DNA of 64,000 nt from JAUIAI01 sp045106815 (GTDB taxonomy: Bacteria; Pseudomonadota; Gammaproteobacteria; Burkholderiales; Burkholderiaceae_E). The notes below the pieces were generated by a model. That model was not told where the DNA came from. It saw nothing but the letters and a program-made list of their open reading frames with translations, and searched no databases. Positions within the stretch are counted from its first letter, which is position 1. Each line of letters begins with the position of its first letter. Shown here in pieces: positions 41,597 through 50,195 of this stretch. Where the stretch lies: assembly GCA_045106815.1 (NCBI GenBank), contig JBGCFG010000095.1, forward strand, positions 5,348-69,347. The letters run 5' to 3'. The position numbers and the translations under genes were made by a program.

Positions 41597-42754
41597 TTAG
41601 CGAGCCTGCATAAACGCTTTGGGCTGGATGATGCTTTCTTCTGGCTGGTTACCCCAGGCATTGCGGGTATAAGTGGCGACAGCCGCGAGTTCAACATCAC
41701 TCAACTGTTTGAATGAGGCCATAGCTGCCCCTTGAACGCCATTAAGCAAAATGGCGATCTGGTCAGCAGGGGCGCCGACGACTTTTTGCGATCCGACCAA
41801 TGCCGGAAATGCGCCTGGCACACCTTGGCCGTTCGCCTGGTGGCAGGCCACACAATTGGAGGCGTAAACCTTCTCTCCGCGCGCGTTCAGTTCGGCCAGC
41901 GTCCATTCCTTGTTGGGGTCATCAAGACTCGCCAGCATTTCGGCTTGCTTGCCCTGCACCCATGATGAATAGTCTTCCGCCGATTTCACTTCAACCACGA
42001 TGGGCATGAACGCATGATTCTTGCCGCATAGCTCGGTGCAGTAACCACGGTAGGTACCCACTTTCTCAGCCTTAAACCACAGATCGCGAACAAACCCGGG
42101 AATGGCGTCCTGCTTGACGCCGAATGCTGGTACGTACCAGGCGTGGATCACATCGTTTGCGGTGGTAATAATTCTCACCTTCGCGTCAACCGGGACGACC
42201 ATCGCATTGTCTACTTCGGTCAGGTAGGTTTCTGACTTCTCCTCGTCACCTCTGATTTGGGCCTCTGGTGTCGAGATGGTGGACAAGAAGCTGATGCCCT
42301 CTCCCTCTCCCTTGACGTAGTCGTAACCCCACTTCCACTGATAGCCGGTCGCCTTGATCGTGACCGCCGCATTGGACGTGTCTTTTTGGGCAATCACTTC
42401 GCCGGTGGCCACCGCGCCCAGGCCGATCACGATGATGAACGGCACGATTGTCCAGACAATCTCGACTGTGGTGCTCTCATGAAAGTCTGCTGGCTTGGCA
42501 CCTTTGGACTTGCGGTGAGCAAACACTGAATAGAACATCACCCCGAAAACCGCCACAAAAATGGCCAGACACACCCACAACAAGACGTTGTGCAAGTAGT
42601 GCTGGCCCTCAGCGATAGAAGTAACGGGATCAGCCAGATTGAGCTGATTAACAGCGGGTCCGCCTGGCATGTCGCCAACGGCCAGCGCTGTAACGGGTAA
42701 CCCGAGCAACAAGACAGCCTTGGCGACCCAACCTGCAACGTGATTCAATTTCAT
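41597..42754 (-). CDS. ctaC: Cytochrome c oxidase subunit II CtaC with fused cytochrome c domain
   Basis: 385 residues. A signal peptide (AVLLLGLPVTALAVG) is followed by two membrane helices and the periplasmic CuA domain with HAWYVPAFGVKQDAIPG and the ligand set CTELCGKNHAFM. The C-terminal ~90 residues add a class I cytochrome c with CVACHQANGQG (CxxCH) and a distal Met region, so this is a caa3-like subunit II. ATG 42752-42754 was chosen because the signal peptide begins there; an upstream in-frame extension overlaps the DUF2244 gene. It is probably the first structural gene of the operon. Confidence 0.97.
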   Translation of the reverse strand: MKLNHVAGWVAKAVLLLGLPVTALAVGDMPGGPAVNQLNLADPVTSIAEGQHYLHNVLLWVCLAIFVAVFGVMFYSVFAHRKSKGAKPADFHESTTVEIVWTIVPFIIVIGLGAVATGEVIAQKDTSNAAVTIKATGYQWKWGYDYVKGEGEGISFLSTISTPEAQIRGDEEKSETYLTEVDNAMVVPVDAKVRIITTANDVIHAWYVPAFGVKQDAIPGFVRDLWFKAEKVGTYRGYCTELCGKNHAFMPIVVEVKSAEDYSSWVQGKQAEMLASLDDPNKEWTLAELNARGEKVYASNCVACHQANGQGVPGAFPALVGSQKVVGAPADQIAILLNGVQGAAMASFKQLSDVELAAVATYTRNAWGNQPEESIIQPKAFMQAR

Positions 42755-42800
42755 GGATATGCGACCTGCTTGAACTTCAATAATTAGAATTTGACCAACT

Positions 42801-43400
42801 TTAACGACTCGCCGGGACACCCGTAAAAACTCGACGCAGTTCATTTGCGAGCCGGGGACGTGCACTCGCCGGCGCGAACCGGCCAACGGATAAAGCCTGC
42901 CTGGCCGTGACAACCTGAACCAGGTCACGCGGCCGACCAGAATATTCAACCCTGAACCAATCTGCCCTTTGCTCGATGCGGTCCACCCGCGAACCAAGAC
43001 TTGTTTCAATCGTCAGTTTGCCGGGCTGCGCAACGATCCGTTCATAGTCCGCTGCGTGCCTGCCAAACATCACAAATGCCAAGCCAAGCGCAGAAATCTC
43101 CAGTACTGCAAACGGCACCACCAGCCAAGCGCCCATCATGGCGAAAGCCAAAGCGATAAGGAGCGACAAAGACGCCAGAGACCCAAACCATAGGGCCAGT
43201 TGAGCAGGCGAAAGAGAACAATTGCGTTTGAGCAGCCACTCATGACCGCCCACTACCGTTGAACCTTGCCGTTGTGATCCTGCCGGTGTTGATTCGTCTG
43301 AAATCGAATCTTCCTGACCGGACTCTTCCGACCCTAAACCCCCCGGGTGTGGACTCGTTTGGTCCCGCCCGATTGCCTGGTGACTCCACCGAAACAACAT
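42801..43400 (-). CDS. DUF2244 membrane protein
   Basis: Up to 199 residues. Two adjacent membrane helices (LWFGSLASLSLLIALAFAMMGAWLVVPFAVLEISALGLAF) are followed by a soluble part with the DUF2244 pattern GRHAADYERIVAQPGKLTIET and WFRVEYSGRPRDLVQV. The ~50 residues before the conserved part are low complexity, so the true start may be further in. DUF2244 genes are often found just upstream of ctaC in betaproteobacteria; function is unknown. The roughly 230 bases upstream of it (43401-43628) hold no recognisable gene. Confidence 0.8.
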   Translation of the reverse strand: MLFRWSHQAIGRDQTSPHPGGLGSEESGQEDSISDESTPAGSQRQGSTVVGGHEWLLKRNCSLSPAQLALWFGSLASLSLLIALAFAMMGAWLVVPFAVLEISALGLAFVMFGRHAADYERIVAQPGKLTIETSLGSRVDRIEQRADWFRVEYSGRPRDLVQVVTARQALSVGRFAPASARPRLANELRRVFTGVPASR

Positions 43401-43628
43401 ACCTGGTGCCGCCGTAAATCTTCTTCTCGACGGTCGATTGTAGTGGTGCGGATCAAGCGCGGCAAATGAGACGAGTCAACTGTTGCCCGCATGCCTTAAG
43501 CTGACACGAAAAGAAGCCATCACTGGCCCGATCAAGTGCCCGGGGAGCAATCAAATTGTTCTAGACAAACGCATGCCGATCGCTCTGGCCGATCAGCCGC
43601 GATATCGAGGGCAGCCAGGGGAAGACGC

Positions 43629-44525
43629 TTAAGTCAGCTTACCGGGTCGATGAAATTCGACAGGCTTGAGACCGCCTGGCAGGCGCTTACGCGCCGGACA
43701 CCAGGCATGGCCGTAGACGATCTCGAATGTAATGGGAATTGAACCGTCTTTGTCACGCAGGTCAGATAAACCCAGTCGCCATTGGCGGAGTCGATCACGC
43801 CCTGACAGCCCGGCGCGTCTGTCTTTAAGAGGATTGCCGCCAAAACAGCGCAGGTCTTCCAACACCTTGTCAGCCGAACCGAAAGCGACCGTAACAAAGC
43901 TCATGTCCATCACGGGATCAGCAAATCCAGCAGAGACCAGCGCATCGCCGAGGTCGTGCATATCGTGGAACGGCATGAGATCCGCCCCCCGCTCGCGCAG
44001 TTCTTTCAGCGTATCAACCCCGAACATTGAGAACATGAGCAGCCCATCCGGCCTGATCGCGCGATGCCATTCTTTGACGGCACTTGCCGGATCGGCCAGC
44101 CAATGCAGACACATATTGGACCAGATCATGTCGGTGGATGAGTCGGGCACCGGCAGCGTCGCGGCGTCCCCCACGACCAACTTGGCTAAAGGCTCATGGC
44201 GGCGACGGGCCGAATCCAGGACCTTCGCGAGAAAACCGTCCGCGGGCGGTAATAACCGCTTTTGGGCATGCCGAACCATGGGCTCGGATGAATCCACGCC
44301 GAGCATCGTTGCATTTGGATAGCGCTTGCGCAGCGCCAGCACGCCATCCCCAAGCCCGCTGCCCACCTCAACGATGCTCTTAGGCGTAGCTTTGATCAGG
44401 TCGAGCCGGCTAAGCATCTGAGCCTCCGCCTCGCGCAACAAAAAGTTTGCACCAGCAAGACGATCAACTCGCCGAGCGAATTGTTGTCTCACTGCTTTCT
44501 GATCTATGCCGTTTAGTTCAACCAT
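43629..44525 (-). CDS. bioC: BioC-like SAM-dependent methyltransferase
   Basis: 298 residues. The class I methyltransferase fold is evident: VEVGSGLGDGVLALRKRYP (SAM loop), VVGDAATLPVPDSSTDMIWSNMCLHWLADP and IRPDGLLMFSMFG. The opening VRQQFARRVDRL resembles the BioC start (F..RA..Y). BioC methylates malonyl-ACP or malonyl-CoA to open biotin synthesis, although no other biotin gene is in view, so a generic methyltransferase is possible. It is divergent from comF with little spacer. Confidence 0.75.
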   Translation of the reverse strand: MVELNGIDQKAVRQQFARRVDRLAGANFLLREAEAQMLSRLDLIKATPKSIVEVGSGLGDGVLALRKRYPNATMLGVDSSEPMVRHAQKRLLPPADGFLAKVLDSARRRHEPLAKLVVGDAATLPVPDSSTDMIWSNMCLHWLADPASAVKEWHRAIRPDGLLMFSMFGVDTLKELRERGADLMPFHDMHDLGDALVSAGFADPVMDMSFVTVAFGSADKVLEDLRCFGGNPLKDRRAGLSGRDRLRQWRLGLSDLRDKDGSIPITFEIVYGHAWCPARKRLPGGLKPVEFHRPGKLT

Positions 44526-44597
44526 GTGTGCAGTATACGAAGCGAGCGGGAAAAAGCTAAGCTTTTCAGCCGTTTAAACCAACCACCGGGACCACCA

Positions 44598-45341
44598 ATG
44601 GATGCCATCCGTCGGGTCACGACGCACGCAGCCAACATCTTCCTTGCCAACCTTCACAGCCTCCACCCCCGAATTTGCTCGCTTTGCGGCGAACCGCAGG
44701 CAGGGCGGGCCTTTTGCCACTGGTGCGTCCAGTCGCTACCCGGTCTGGATCGGGTGCGCTGCCTAAGCTGCGCTGCGCCTGTTAGCGCACCACTTTCCGT
44801 AAGCCTTGGTCGATGCAAGCACTGTCGTGAACGCGCATGGGCACCGGACCGAAGCCTGACCCTCGCTGACTACGCCATGCCAGTGGACCGGTTGATTCTC
44901 TCGGCAAAGCACCACGGCCAGCCGCAACTCATGACAAGCGCTGCGCACACCCTAGCGAAGAAAGTACGCAGCAAACTGCCGATACCCGCCTGGCCGGACC
45001 TCGTGATTCCGGTGCCTCTCAATACTGCGCGTCTTCGCTATCGCGGGTTTAATCAATCAGCGCTGATTGCGCGTGTCCTGGCGCGCCAATGGCAGATTCA
45101 ACTTTCACTTGATGCCTTGATCCGCCTGCGCAACACCCAGCCACAGCAATCGCTTGCGCGACGCGAACGGCACCGCAACCTGGCTAATGCATTTGCCTGT
45201 CGCTCAGACTTAACCGGCAAGCGAATACTGCTGACAGATGATGTCATGACCAGCGGCGCCACTATTCACTGGGCCGCGGTTGCACTGCGGGCGGCTGGCG
45301 CATCAAGCGTCACCGCAGTGACGCTTGCCAGAACACCTTAA
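44598..45341 (+). CDS. ComF-family protein (phosphoribosyltransferase-like)
   Basis: 247 residues. The N-terminal zinc-ribbon cysteines are CSLCGEP..FCHWC and later CLSCAAP..CKHCRERAW. The C-terminal phosphoribosyltransferase-type domain has RGFNQSALIARVLA and the PRPP loop ILLTDDVMTSGATI. ComF/GntX proteins function in DNA uptake in naturally competent bacteria. The bioC/comF divergent pair is common in betaproteobacteria. The frame is open from GTG 44526, but ATG 44598 precedes the conserved part and avoids running into the bioC start. Confidence 0.88.
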   Translation: MDAIRRVTTHAANIFLANLHSLHPRICSLCGEPQAGRAFCHWCVQSLPGLDRVRCLSCAAPVSAPLSVSLGRCKHCRERAWAPDRSLTLADYAMPVDRLILSAKHHGQPQLMTSAAHTLAKKVRSKLPIPAWPDLVIPVPLNTARLRYRGFNQSALIARVLARQWQIQLSLDALIRLRNTQPQQSLARRERHRNLANAFACRSDLTGKRILLTDDVMTSGATIHWAAVALRAAGASSVTAVTLARTP

Positions 45342-45376
45342 TCGGCTACTGCATTGGCTTCAGGCAAAATCTCACC

Positions 45377-45844
45377 ATGATTAACCTGGTGCTCGTGCAA
45401 CCCGAAATCCCGCCCAATACGGGCAACATCATCCGGCTGGCTGCCAATTGCGGTGCTCACCTTCATTTGGTTGGGCCCATGGGGTTTGCGCTGGACCATG
45501 CCAAGATGAGACGCGCTGGGCTCGACTATCACGAGTTTGCAAGATTGAGCTTTCACGACACCTGGGACGCTTTTACAAGCCAGCTGCCAATGCCAGCGCA
45601 ACTTTATGCCTTGACCACCAAAGGTAAGCGCAATGCGTTCGATATCTGCTTTCAGCCAACCGACTGGTTGGTATTTGGGTCAGAAACACGAGGCCTGCCC
45701 GACCCGGTTTACGACCGCATAGCGCCCGAACATCGACTGCGTCTGCCGATGTGCGAACACAACCGCAGCATGAACTTGTCCAACGCCGTTGCCGTCATGG
45801 CTTATGAGGCGTGGCGCCAGCAGGGATTTGCCGGGAGTGAATGA
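45377..45844 (+). CDS. trmL: tRNA (cytidine/uridine-2'-O-)-methyltransferase TrmL
   Basis: 155 residues, the usual SpoU/TrmD-fold (SPOUT) TrmL size. Motifs are LVQPEIPPNTGNIIRLAANCG at the start, VFGSETRGLPD (knot) and RSMNLSNAVAVMAYEAWRQ at the end. It methylates the wobble nucleotide 34 of certain tRNA-Leu species. It starts 36 bases after comF and is probably co-transcribed. A perfect palindrome begins at the last base of its stop codon. Confidence 0.96.
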   Translation: MINLVLVQPEIPPNTGNIIRLAANCGAHLHLVGPMGFALDHAKMRRAGLDYHEFARLSFHDTWDAFTSQLPMPAQLYALTTKGKRNAFDICFQPTDWLVFGSETRGLPDPVYDRIAPEHRLRLPMCEHNRSMNLSNAVAVMAYEAWRQQGFAGSE

Positions 45845-45863
45845 ATCTCACCACGGTGAGATT
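45844..45863. other. 20-bp perfect palindrome after trmL
   Basis: AATCTCACC, AC, GGTGAGATT: nine paired bases with a two-base centre, beginning at the last base of the trmL stop. The loop is too tight and no T-run follows, so it is less like a terminator than an operator; purpose unknown. Confidence 0.5.
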
Positions 45864-45925
45864 GAGTTGTCGCGAGATTGACGCTAACGTCGAGGCCTCT
45901 CCTCCTTCTTGATCAATGACCGCAT

Positions 45926-46984
45926 ATGCATCGCGCTTCCGCCGTCTTACCCGCCCCCAATCTCCGCATGGCAGAACGTGAGCCTGATCGTTCGCTGCGA
46001 TATCTGTCGCGAATGGCAACGATCACGGTCGCGCTTTTGCTGCTGGCCGGTTGCGGCGGCGACGGCGCAACCGGTAGTGGTGGCCAAACAGGCGGGGGTA
46101 GCCCAACACCGGGCACCGGCGGTAGTAATCCAGGGCAGGTACCACTGGGGTTTAGCTACAAAACCACCGCTTTGCAGGGCAATGCCAACGACTTCGGCGG
46201 TGAAGCCAACCAGGAAGGCCTAAGCGGCTTTCGCTACCGAAGCGGACAGGCATTTGGCGGGGTGACCGAGTCGATCTATATCAAAGATAACAGCACCGAT
46301 TCGCGCTTTGATCATCGACTATTAGCGCCAAGCGCAAACATTGACGATTTAATCATCCAGGCGAATGCGCAAGGCGCTGAAGGCTACCGGTTCAGAGGCA
46401 ATCTGGTCTTTGATCCTGGTGGTGCTGACGAAACCGTTGCCCTTTACACGCGTAACAGCGCTGTGGTGGCCGCCTATGCCTATGAAGCCCGGGAACCAGA
46501 CAATACAGCTGCCGGGCGTCTTAGCCAGCTCAATGATCAAGGCGTACGCGGCTACCGGTATATCTCAGATTTTGTGTTCGGCGGCACGACAACGCGTAGC
46601 CTGTACGCCAGCAATACATCAGAGGCAGCGCGCTATGTCTATCAGCTCCTCGATACACCTACCGACTCCGCAGCTTTTCTGCAGCAGCTAACAGAACAAG
46701 GCGACAGCGGGTCGCGTTTTCGCGGCACCATCTTTTTAGCAACCGATGGGGTAACGCGGTCGATATTTGTGAGCAGACCTGAACAAGGCGCTCGCTATGC
46801 CTATCAGTTTGAAACGCCTGCCACGACGCCAGAATCCTTCGTAAGCCGGGCTACCGAATTGGGCGCGCAACGTTTGCTCTACCAAGCCGATCTGCAATTT
46901 GGAACGCAGGTGCAATCGCTCTATGTAGACGTGACGCAATGCGCGTGCCAACCCCTGCGCTTGTCTGACCCGTTCACGGACTAG
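45926..46984 (+). CDS. Lipoprotein with five ~52-residue repeats, function unknown
   Basis: 352 residues from the first ATG; the lipoprotein signal (MATITVALLLLAGC, lipobox LLAGC) begins at residue 30, so a shorter start at 45968 or 46013 is likely. After a Gly/Thr-rich linker, five units of about 52 residues repeat the pattern L..LNDQGVRGYRY....F......SLY......ARY.Y. Aromatic residues recur at fixed positions, suggesting a solenoid or barrel-like fold on the periplasmic side of a membrane. I do not recognise a named family with certainty. A CAC pair (CQCAC-like VTQCACQ) lies near the C-terminus. It stands alone between trmL and the leftward LOG gene. Confidence 0.8.
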   Translation: MHRASAVLPAPNLRMAEREPDRSLRYLSRMATITVALLLLAGCGGDGATGSGGQTGGGSPTPGTGGSNPGQVPLGFSYKTTALQGNANDFGGEANQEGLSGFRYRSGQAFGGVTESIYIKDNSTDSRFDHRLLAPSANIDDLIIQANAQGAEGYRFRGNLVFDPGGADETVALYTRNSAVVAAYAYEAREPDNTAAGRLSQLNDQGVRGYRYISDFVFGGTTTRSLYASNTSEAARYVYQLLDTPTDSAAFLQQLTEQGDSGSRFRGTIFLATDGVTRSIFVSRPEQGARYAYQFETPATTPESFVSRATELGAQRLLYQADLQFGTQVQSLYVDVTQCACQPLRLSDPFTD

Positions 46985-47021
46985 ATCCGGGCCAGGGCCT
47001 GGCGATGGTGGGACTCAGGCT

Positions 47022-47600
47022 CTAAGTTTCGCGGGCAACTTGATTGACTGGGGCGCTGGCAAACATTTGGTCGAGCAGAGGTTCAATATGTGCGTCGACG
47101 ATTAAGGCATCAAGGTCCTGCTGACCGACGAACCCTTTATCAGCGAAGCCATTAACCAGCGCGAACAAGTCGTCAAAGTATCCGTTTGCGTTAAGAATGC
47201 CATTGGGTTTCTGGTGAAAACCGATTTGCCTTAACGTCATCACCTCGAACAATTCATCCAGGGTGCCAAGACCTCCGGGCAGCGACACAAAGCCGTCGGC
47301 CAGGTCAATCATTCTCGTTTTGCGCACAGCCATCGACTCGACTTTTTCAAGCCGTGTGACGTTCAGGTTACCGAGTTCCTGAGCCATCAACGAATGGGGG
47401 ATCACACCGATCACCTCGCCCTCTTCATCAAGCGCTCCAGCGGCAACCGCGCCCATCAGGCCAACGCCACCGCCGCCATACACCACCCCATAGCCCCTAC
47501 GCGCGATGCTTTGACCCACCGCTCGCGCCAGAGACATCCAGGAAGGATCGCTACCGGGGCGGGCACCACAAAAAACGCAAATTCGTTTGTCTGGCTTCAC
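47022..47600 (-). CDS. LOG-family protein (cytokinin riboside 5'-monophosphate phosphoribohydrolase type)
   Basis: 192 residues. The family motifs are VYGGGGVGLMGAVAAGALDEEGEVIGVIP and SLPGGLGTLDELFEVMTLRQIG (the PGGxGTxxE motif). The N-terminus CVFCGARPGSDP is also typical. The enzyme hydrolyses nucleoside 5'-monophosphates to free base and ribose 5-phosphate, and in bacteria may act in purine or cytokinin-like metabolism. It is the last gene of the leftward rhodanese-grxC-secB-gpsA block. Confidence 0.93.
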   Translation of the reverse strand: MKPDKRICVFCGARPGSDPSWMSLARAVGQSIARRGYGVVYGGGGVGLMGAVAAGALDEEGEVIGVIPHSLMAQELGNLNVTRLEKVESMAVRKTRMIDLADGFVSLPGGLGTLDELFEVMTLRQIGFHQKPNGILNANGYFDDLFALVNGFADKGFVGQQDLDALIVDAHIEPLLDQMFASAPVNQVARET

Positions 47601-47637
47601 TCAAAACTCCAGGCGCAACAGGCGCCAATCGCAAACG

Positions 47638-48645
47638 CTATTGTTGCTCGTTCGCTGGATCGCGGGCGAGCAGTTGCGACACTGCATCGCCTGGTAGCTG
47701 CCGCTGGTCGATTACTGCCTGCACGGCATTGGCGATCGGCATCTCGACCCCTTTGGCCTGAGCCAAGGCTAGTGCCGCGGCACAACAAGGCACCCCTTCG
47801 GCCACATGCCCCAATGACTCGGTGATGCTTTTGATGGGCTCGCCTTTGGCCAGCAGCAGGCCCACGCGCCGATTGCGAGACAAACCGCCGGCACAGGTGA
47901 GCATCAGATCGCCCAGACCTGCAAGGCCCATAAACGTGGCCGGCTGCGCACCCAGTGCCACCCCCAACCGCGTCATTTCAGCGAGGCCCCGAGTGACAAG
48001 CGCGGCCCGAGCGTTGTCGCCAAGCTGCAAGCCATCAGCAATACCTGCAGCAAGCGCCATGACGTTCTTTAGCGCGCCAGCCAGTTCAACACCCAGCAAG
48101 TCCTCACTCAGGTAAATCCGCATGGCGCTGTGGTGGAAAACCGATTGCACCCTATCGCCAAGCGCCGCATCGGTTGACGCAGCGACCAGCGCACACGGCA
48201 GCCCCTTACCGACTTCCAAAGCAAAACTGGGACCGGACAAAACCGCGAACGGATGCTCCCCTAAATGCTGCTCGCTTAACTGATGCGGCAACAAACCGGT
48301 GTAAGTATCTATCCCCTTGGAAACTCCCACGAGAGCGGACAGCGTGCCGCCCTGCGCCACCCTGCCAGCCATCAGATCGAGCGTTTGCCCAAGGGCGGCA
48401 ATCGGCGTCGCCAGCACAATCAAGCCGTCGTCACCGGCGAAGGTCAAGGCCTCATCAAACTGATCTGTGATTGAGATGTCGGGCTGCAATGCGACACCCG
48501 GCAGATATTGCTCGTTCTCGGATGCAGCGCGAATTTGCGTGACCAGATCCGCGCGCCGCGCCCACAGCATGACGTCATGCTGGCGAGCCAGGTGGCAGGC
48601 AAGGGCAGTGCCCCAGGCACCTGCCCCTAAGACGGTGCAACGCAT
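47638..48645 (-). CDS. gpsA: Glycerol-3-phosphate dehydrogenase [NAD(P)+] GpsA
   Basis: 335 residues. The Rossmann motif GAGAWGTALACHLA is at the N-terminus. GVSKGID, then LSGPSFALEVGKGLPCALV, NVMALAAGIADGL and GLAGLGDLMLTC are GpsA signatures, including the catalytic lysine (AGALKNVMA). It reduces dihydroxyacetone phosphate to sn-glycerol 3-phosphate for phospholipid synthesis. It follows secB by 18 bases in the same operon. Confidence 0.97.
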   Translation of the reverse strand: MRCTVLGAGAWGTALACHLARQHDVMLWARRADLVTQIRAASENEQYLPGVALQPDISITDQFDEALTFAGDDGLIVLATPIAALGQTLDLMAGRVAQGGTLSALVGVSKGIDTYTGLLPHQLSEQHLGEHPFAVLSGPSFALEVGKGLPCALVAASTDAALGDRVQSVFHHSAMRIYLSEDLLGVELAGALKNVMALAAGIADGLQLGDNARAALVTRGLAEMTRLGVALGAQPATFMGLAGLGDLMLTCAGGLSRNRRVGLLLAKGEPIKSITESLGHVAEGVPCCAAALALAQAKGVEMPIANAVQAVIDQRQLPGDAVSQLLARDPANEQQ

Positions 48646-48663
48646 GACATCTCTTTGGGCCTG

Positions 48664-49164
48664 TTAGCGCGGCGGCAAAATGATGCCTGAGTCACCCCCA
48701 CCGCCATTGGCCGGACCTTTTTGGGCTGCTTCCTGCGCCTCTTGCTGCAGCTTTTGCTGATAAAGCGCCTCAAAGTTAATCTCCGCCAGATGGATAGGTG
48801 GAAAACCGGTCCGATTGATCGTGTCCGCGACGTTTGAGCGCAGGTACGGATAGATAATGTTCGGGCAGACAACATTGGTCAGCATGTCGGTCTGGTCTTC
48901 GGGGATATTGCGCATCTCAAAGATGCCGCCCTGCTTTGCTTCGATGAGAAATGCGACCTTGTCATCAACCTTGGTCGTCACCGTGACCGTGACGGTTGTC
49001 TCTTGCAAACCGTCTGCTACTGCTTGATTCTCAACGCCCAAGGAAACCTCAACGGTCGGTTGCTTGGTTTCAAGAAAAATTTGTGGCGCGTTCGGTATTT
49101 CCAGTGACATATCTTTGAGATACATCCGCTGGATGGTGAAGACCGGCTCTTTTTGTTCAGCCAT
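48664..49164 (-). CDS. secB: Protein-export chaperone SecB
   Basis: 166 residues, standard SecB length. Family sequence includes FTIQRMYLKDMSLEIPNAPQIF, VTVTTKVDDKVAFLIEAKQGGIF and CPNIIYPYLRSNVADTINRTGFPP, the most conserved segment. The C-terminal tail is glycine-rich and proline-ended, as expected for SecA binding. SecB keeps preproteins unfolded and delivers them to SecA. It is located between grxC and gpsA, the usual proteobacterial order. Confidence 0.97.
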   Translation of the reverse strand: MAEQKEPVFTIQRMYLKDMSLEIPNAPQIFLETKQPTVEVSLGVENQAVADGLQETTVTVTVTTKVDDKVAFLIEAKQGGIFEMRNIPEDQTDMLTNVVCPNIIYPYLRSNVADTINRTGFPPIHLAEINFEALYQQKLQQEAQEAAQKGPANGGGGDSGIILPPR

Positions 49165-49224
49165 CAGGCATTTCCTTATTAATAGTGAAAAGTAAATTCA
49201 TCGGTGACGTGTTTTTGATCGGCT

Positions 49225-49485
49225 TCAAGCAGCCAGCATGGGGTCGAGCTTGCCATCACGCTCAAGCGCCATCAAATCATCACAGCCACCGATATGCACG
49301 CCGTTAATGAAAATCTGCGGCACTGAGGTACGGCCCGCCTTCTCGACCATGACGGCACGTTGATCTGGCGTCTCATCCAAATCGACTGATTCGAGATTTG
49401 CAATCGACTTTTTCGCCAATAAGGCTTCCGCCCGATGGCAAAACGGACACCAGGCGGTGCGGTATATCGTCACTTGTGAACTCAT
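49225..49485 (-). CDS. grxC: Glutaredoxin 3 GrxC
   Basis: 86 residues with the dithiol active site WCPFCH (CPxC), TSVPQIFING (cis-Pro loop) and HIGGCDDL (glutathione-binding GG). It reduces disulfides and mixed glutathione disulfides using glutathione. It lies 60 bases upstream of secB. The region 49486-49735 between it and the rhodanese gene holds nothing I recognise. Confidence 0.96.
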   Translation of the reverse strand: MSSQVTIYRTAWCPFCHRAEALLAKKSIANLESVDLDETPDQRAVMVEKAGRTSVPQIFINGVHIGGCDDLMALERDGKLDPMLAA

Positions 49486-49735
49486 GAGAGCGTGTTCCTC
49501 GGGTCAAAGAGTGGGTAGGCAGACATACAAGACGGGCAAACTAGGCGAATCAGAGCGGAATTTCCAGAACTGAGATTCGGGCGGTTGATGCGAGCCGTCC
49601 AACCAAATTGTCTGCGCTATTGAAAATAAAGGGCCATAAAGCCGTTCTGCCGCCAATCAGGCCGGCGCAGCCCTCCCACGACCCGTCATTGGTGTCGCGG
49701 GAAGCCTTCAATCGGCCAGGGCAATGGCTTCACAT

Positions 49736-50143
49736 CTATGGTTTCACAACGGGCAGCCCGGCGGCTGTCCAGCCGTTGAGGCCACCCGCCAGCGAAAACA
49801 CCTCTTCGCGCCCGGCAGCCTTAAGCTTACCGACGGCCCGGCCAGAGCTCATCCCAGTCGCACAGGTCACCAGAACCGGTTTCTTGGCAGGAATCTCGTT
49901 TGCGCGCTTCTCCAGTTCATCCAGGGGGATGTTTTTGGCATCCCGCATGTGACCATTGGCAAACTCAGCGGCCGGCCGGACATCAACCACCACAGGGTGT
50001 TTGTCGTTAATGAGACGGGTCGCACCCAGCACATCCAGGCTGGCGCCGGCCGCAGCCCGCCCCGCCAGTGCGGGCCATAACAACATCGTGCCTGATACGA
50101 GCGCGATGGCAATTAGAAAGATATTTTCAGTGACGAACGCCAC
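49736..50143 (-). CDS. Rhodanese-domain membrane protein
   Basis: 135 residues. One N-terminal helix (IFLIAIALVSGTMLLWPALAG) anchors a single rhodanese domain with VVVDVRPAAEFANGHMRDAKNIP and active-site loop CATGMSSGRAV (catalytic Cys near residue 93). Sulfur transfer is the family reaction; the acceptor is unknown. The same gene precedes grxC-secB in many betaproteobacteria. It is divergent from gpmA over about 50 bases, which must contain both promoters. Confidence 0.9.
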   Translation of the reverse strand: MAFVTENIFLIAIALVSGTMLLWPALAGRAAAGASLDVLGATRLINDKHPVVVDVRPAAEFANGHMRDAKNIPLDELEKRANEIPAKKPVLVTCATGMSSGRAVGKLKAAGREEVFSLAGGLNGWTAAGLPVVKP

Positions 50144-50195
50144 GGCAAAGCCTCCAGAATCGCGAGATTATAGAATGCGTGCATAAGGAATCGTG

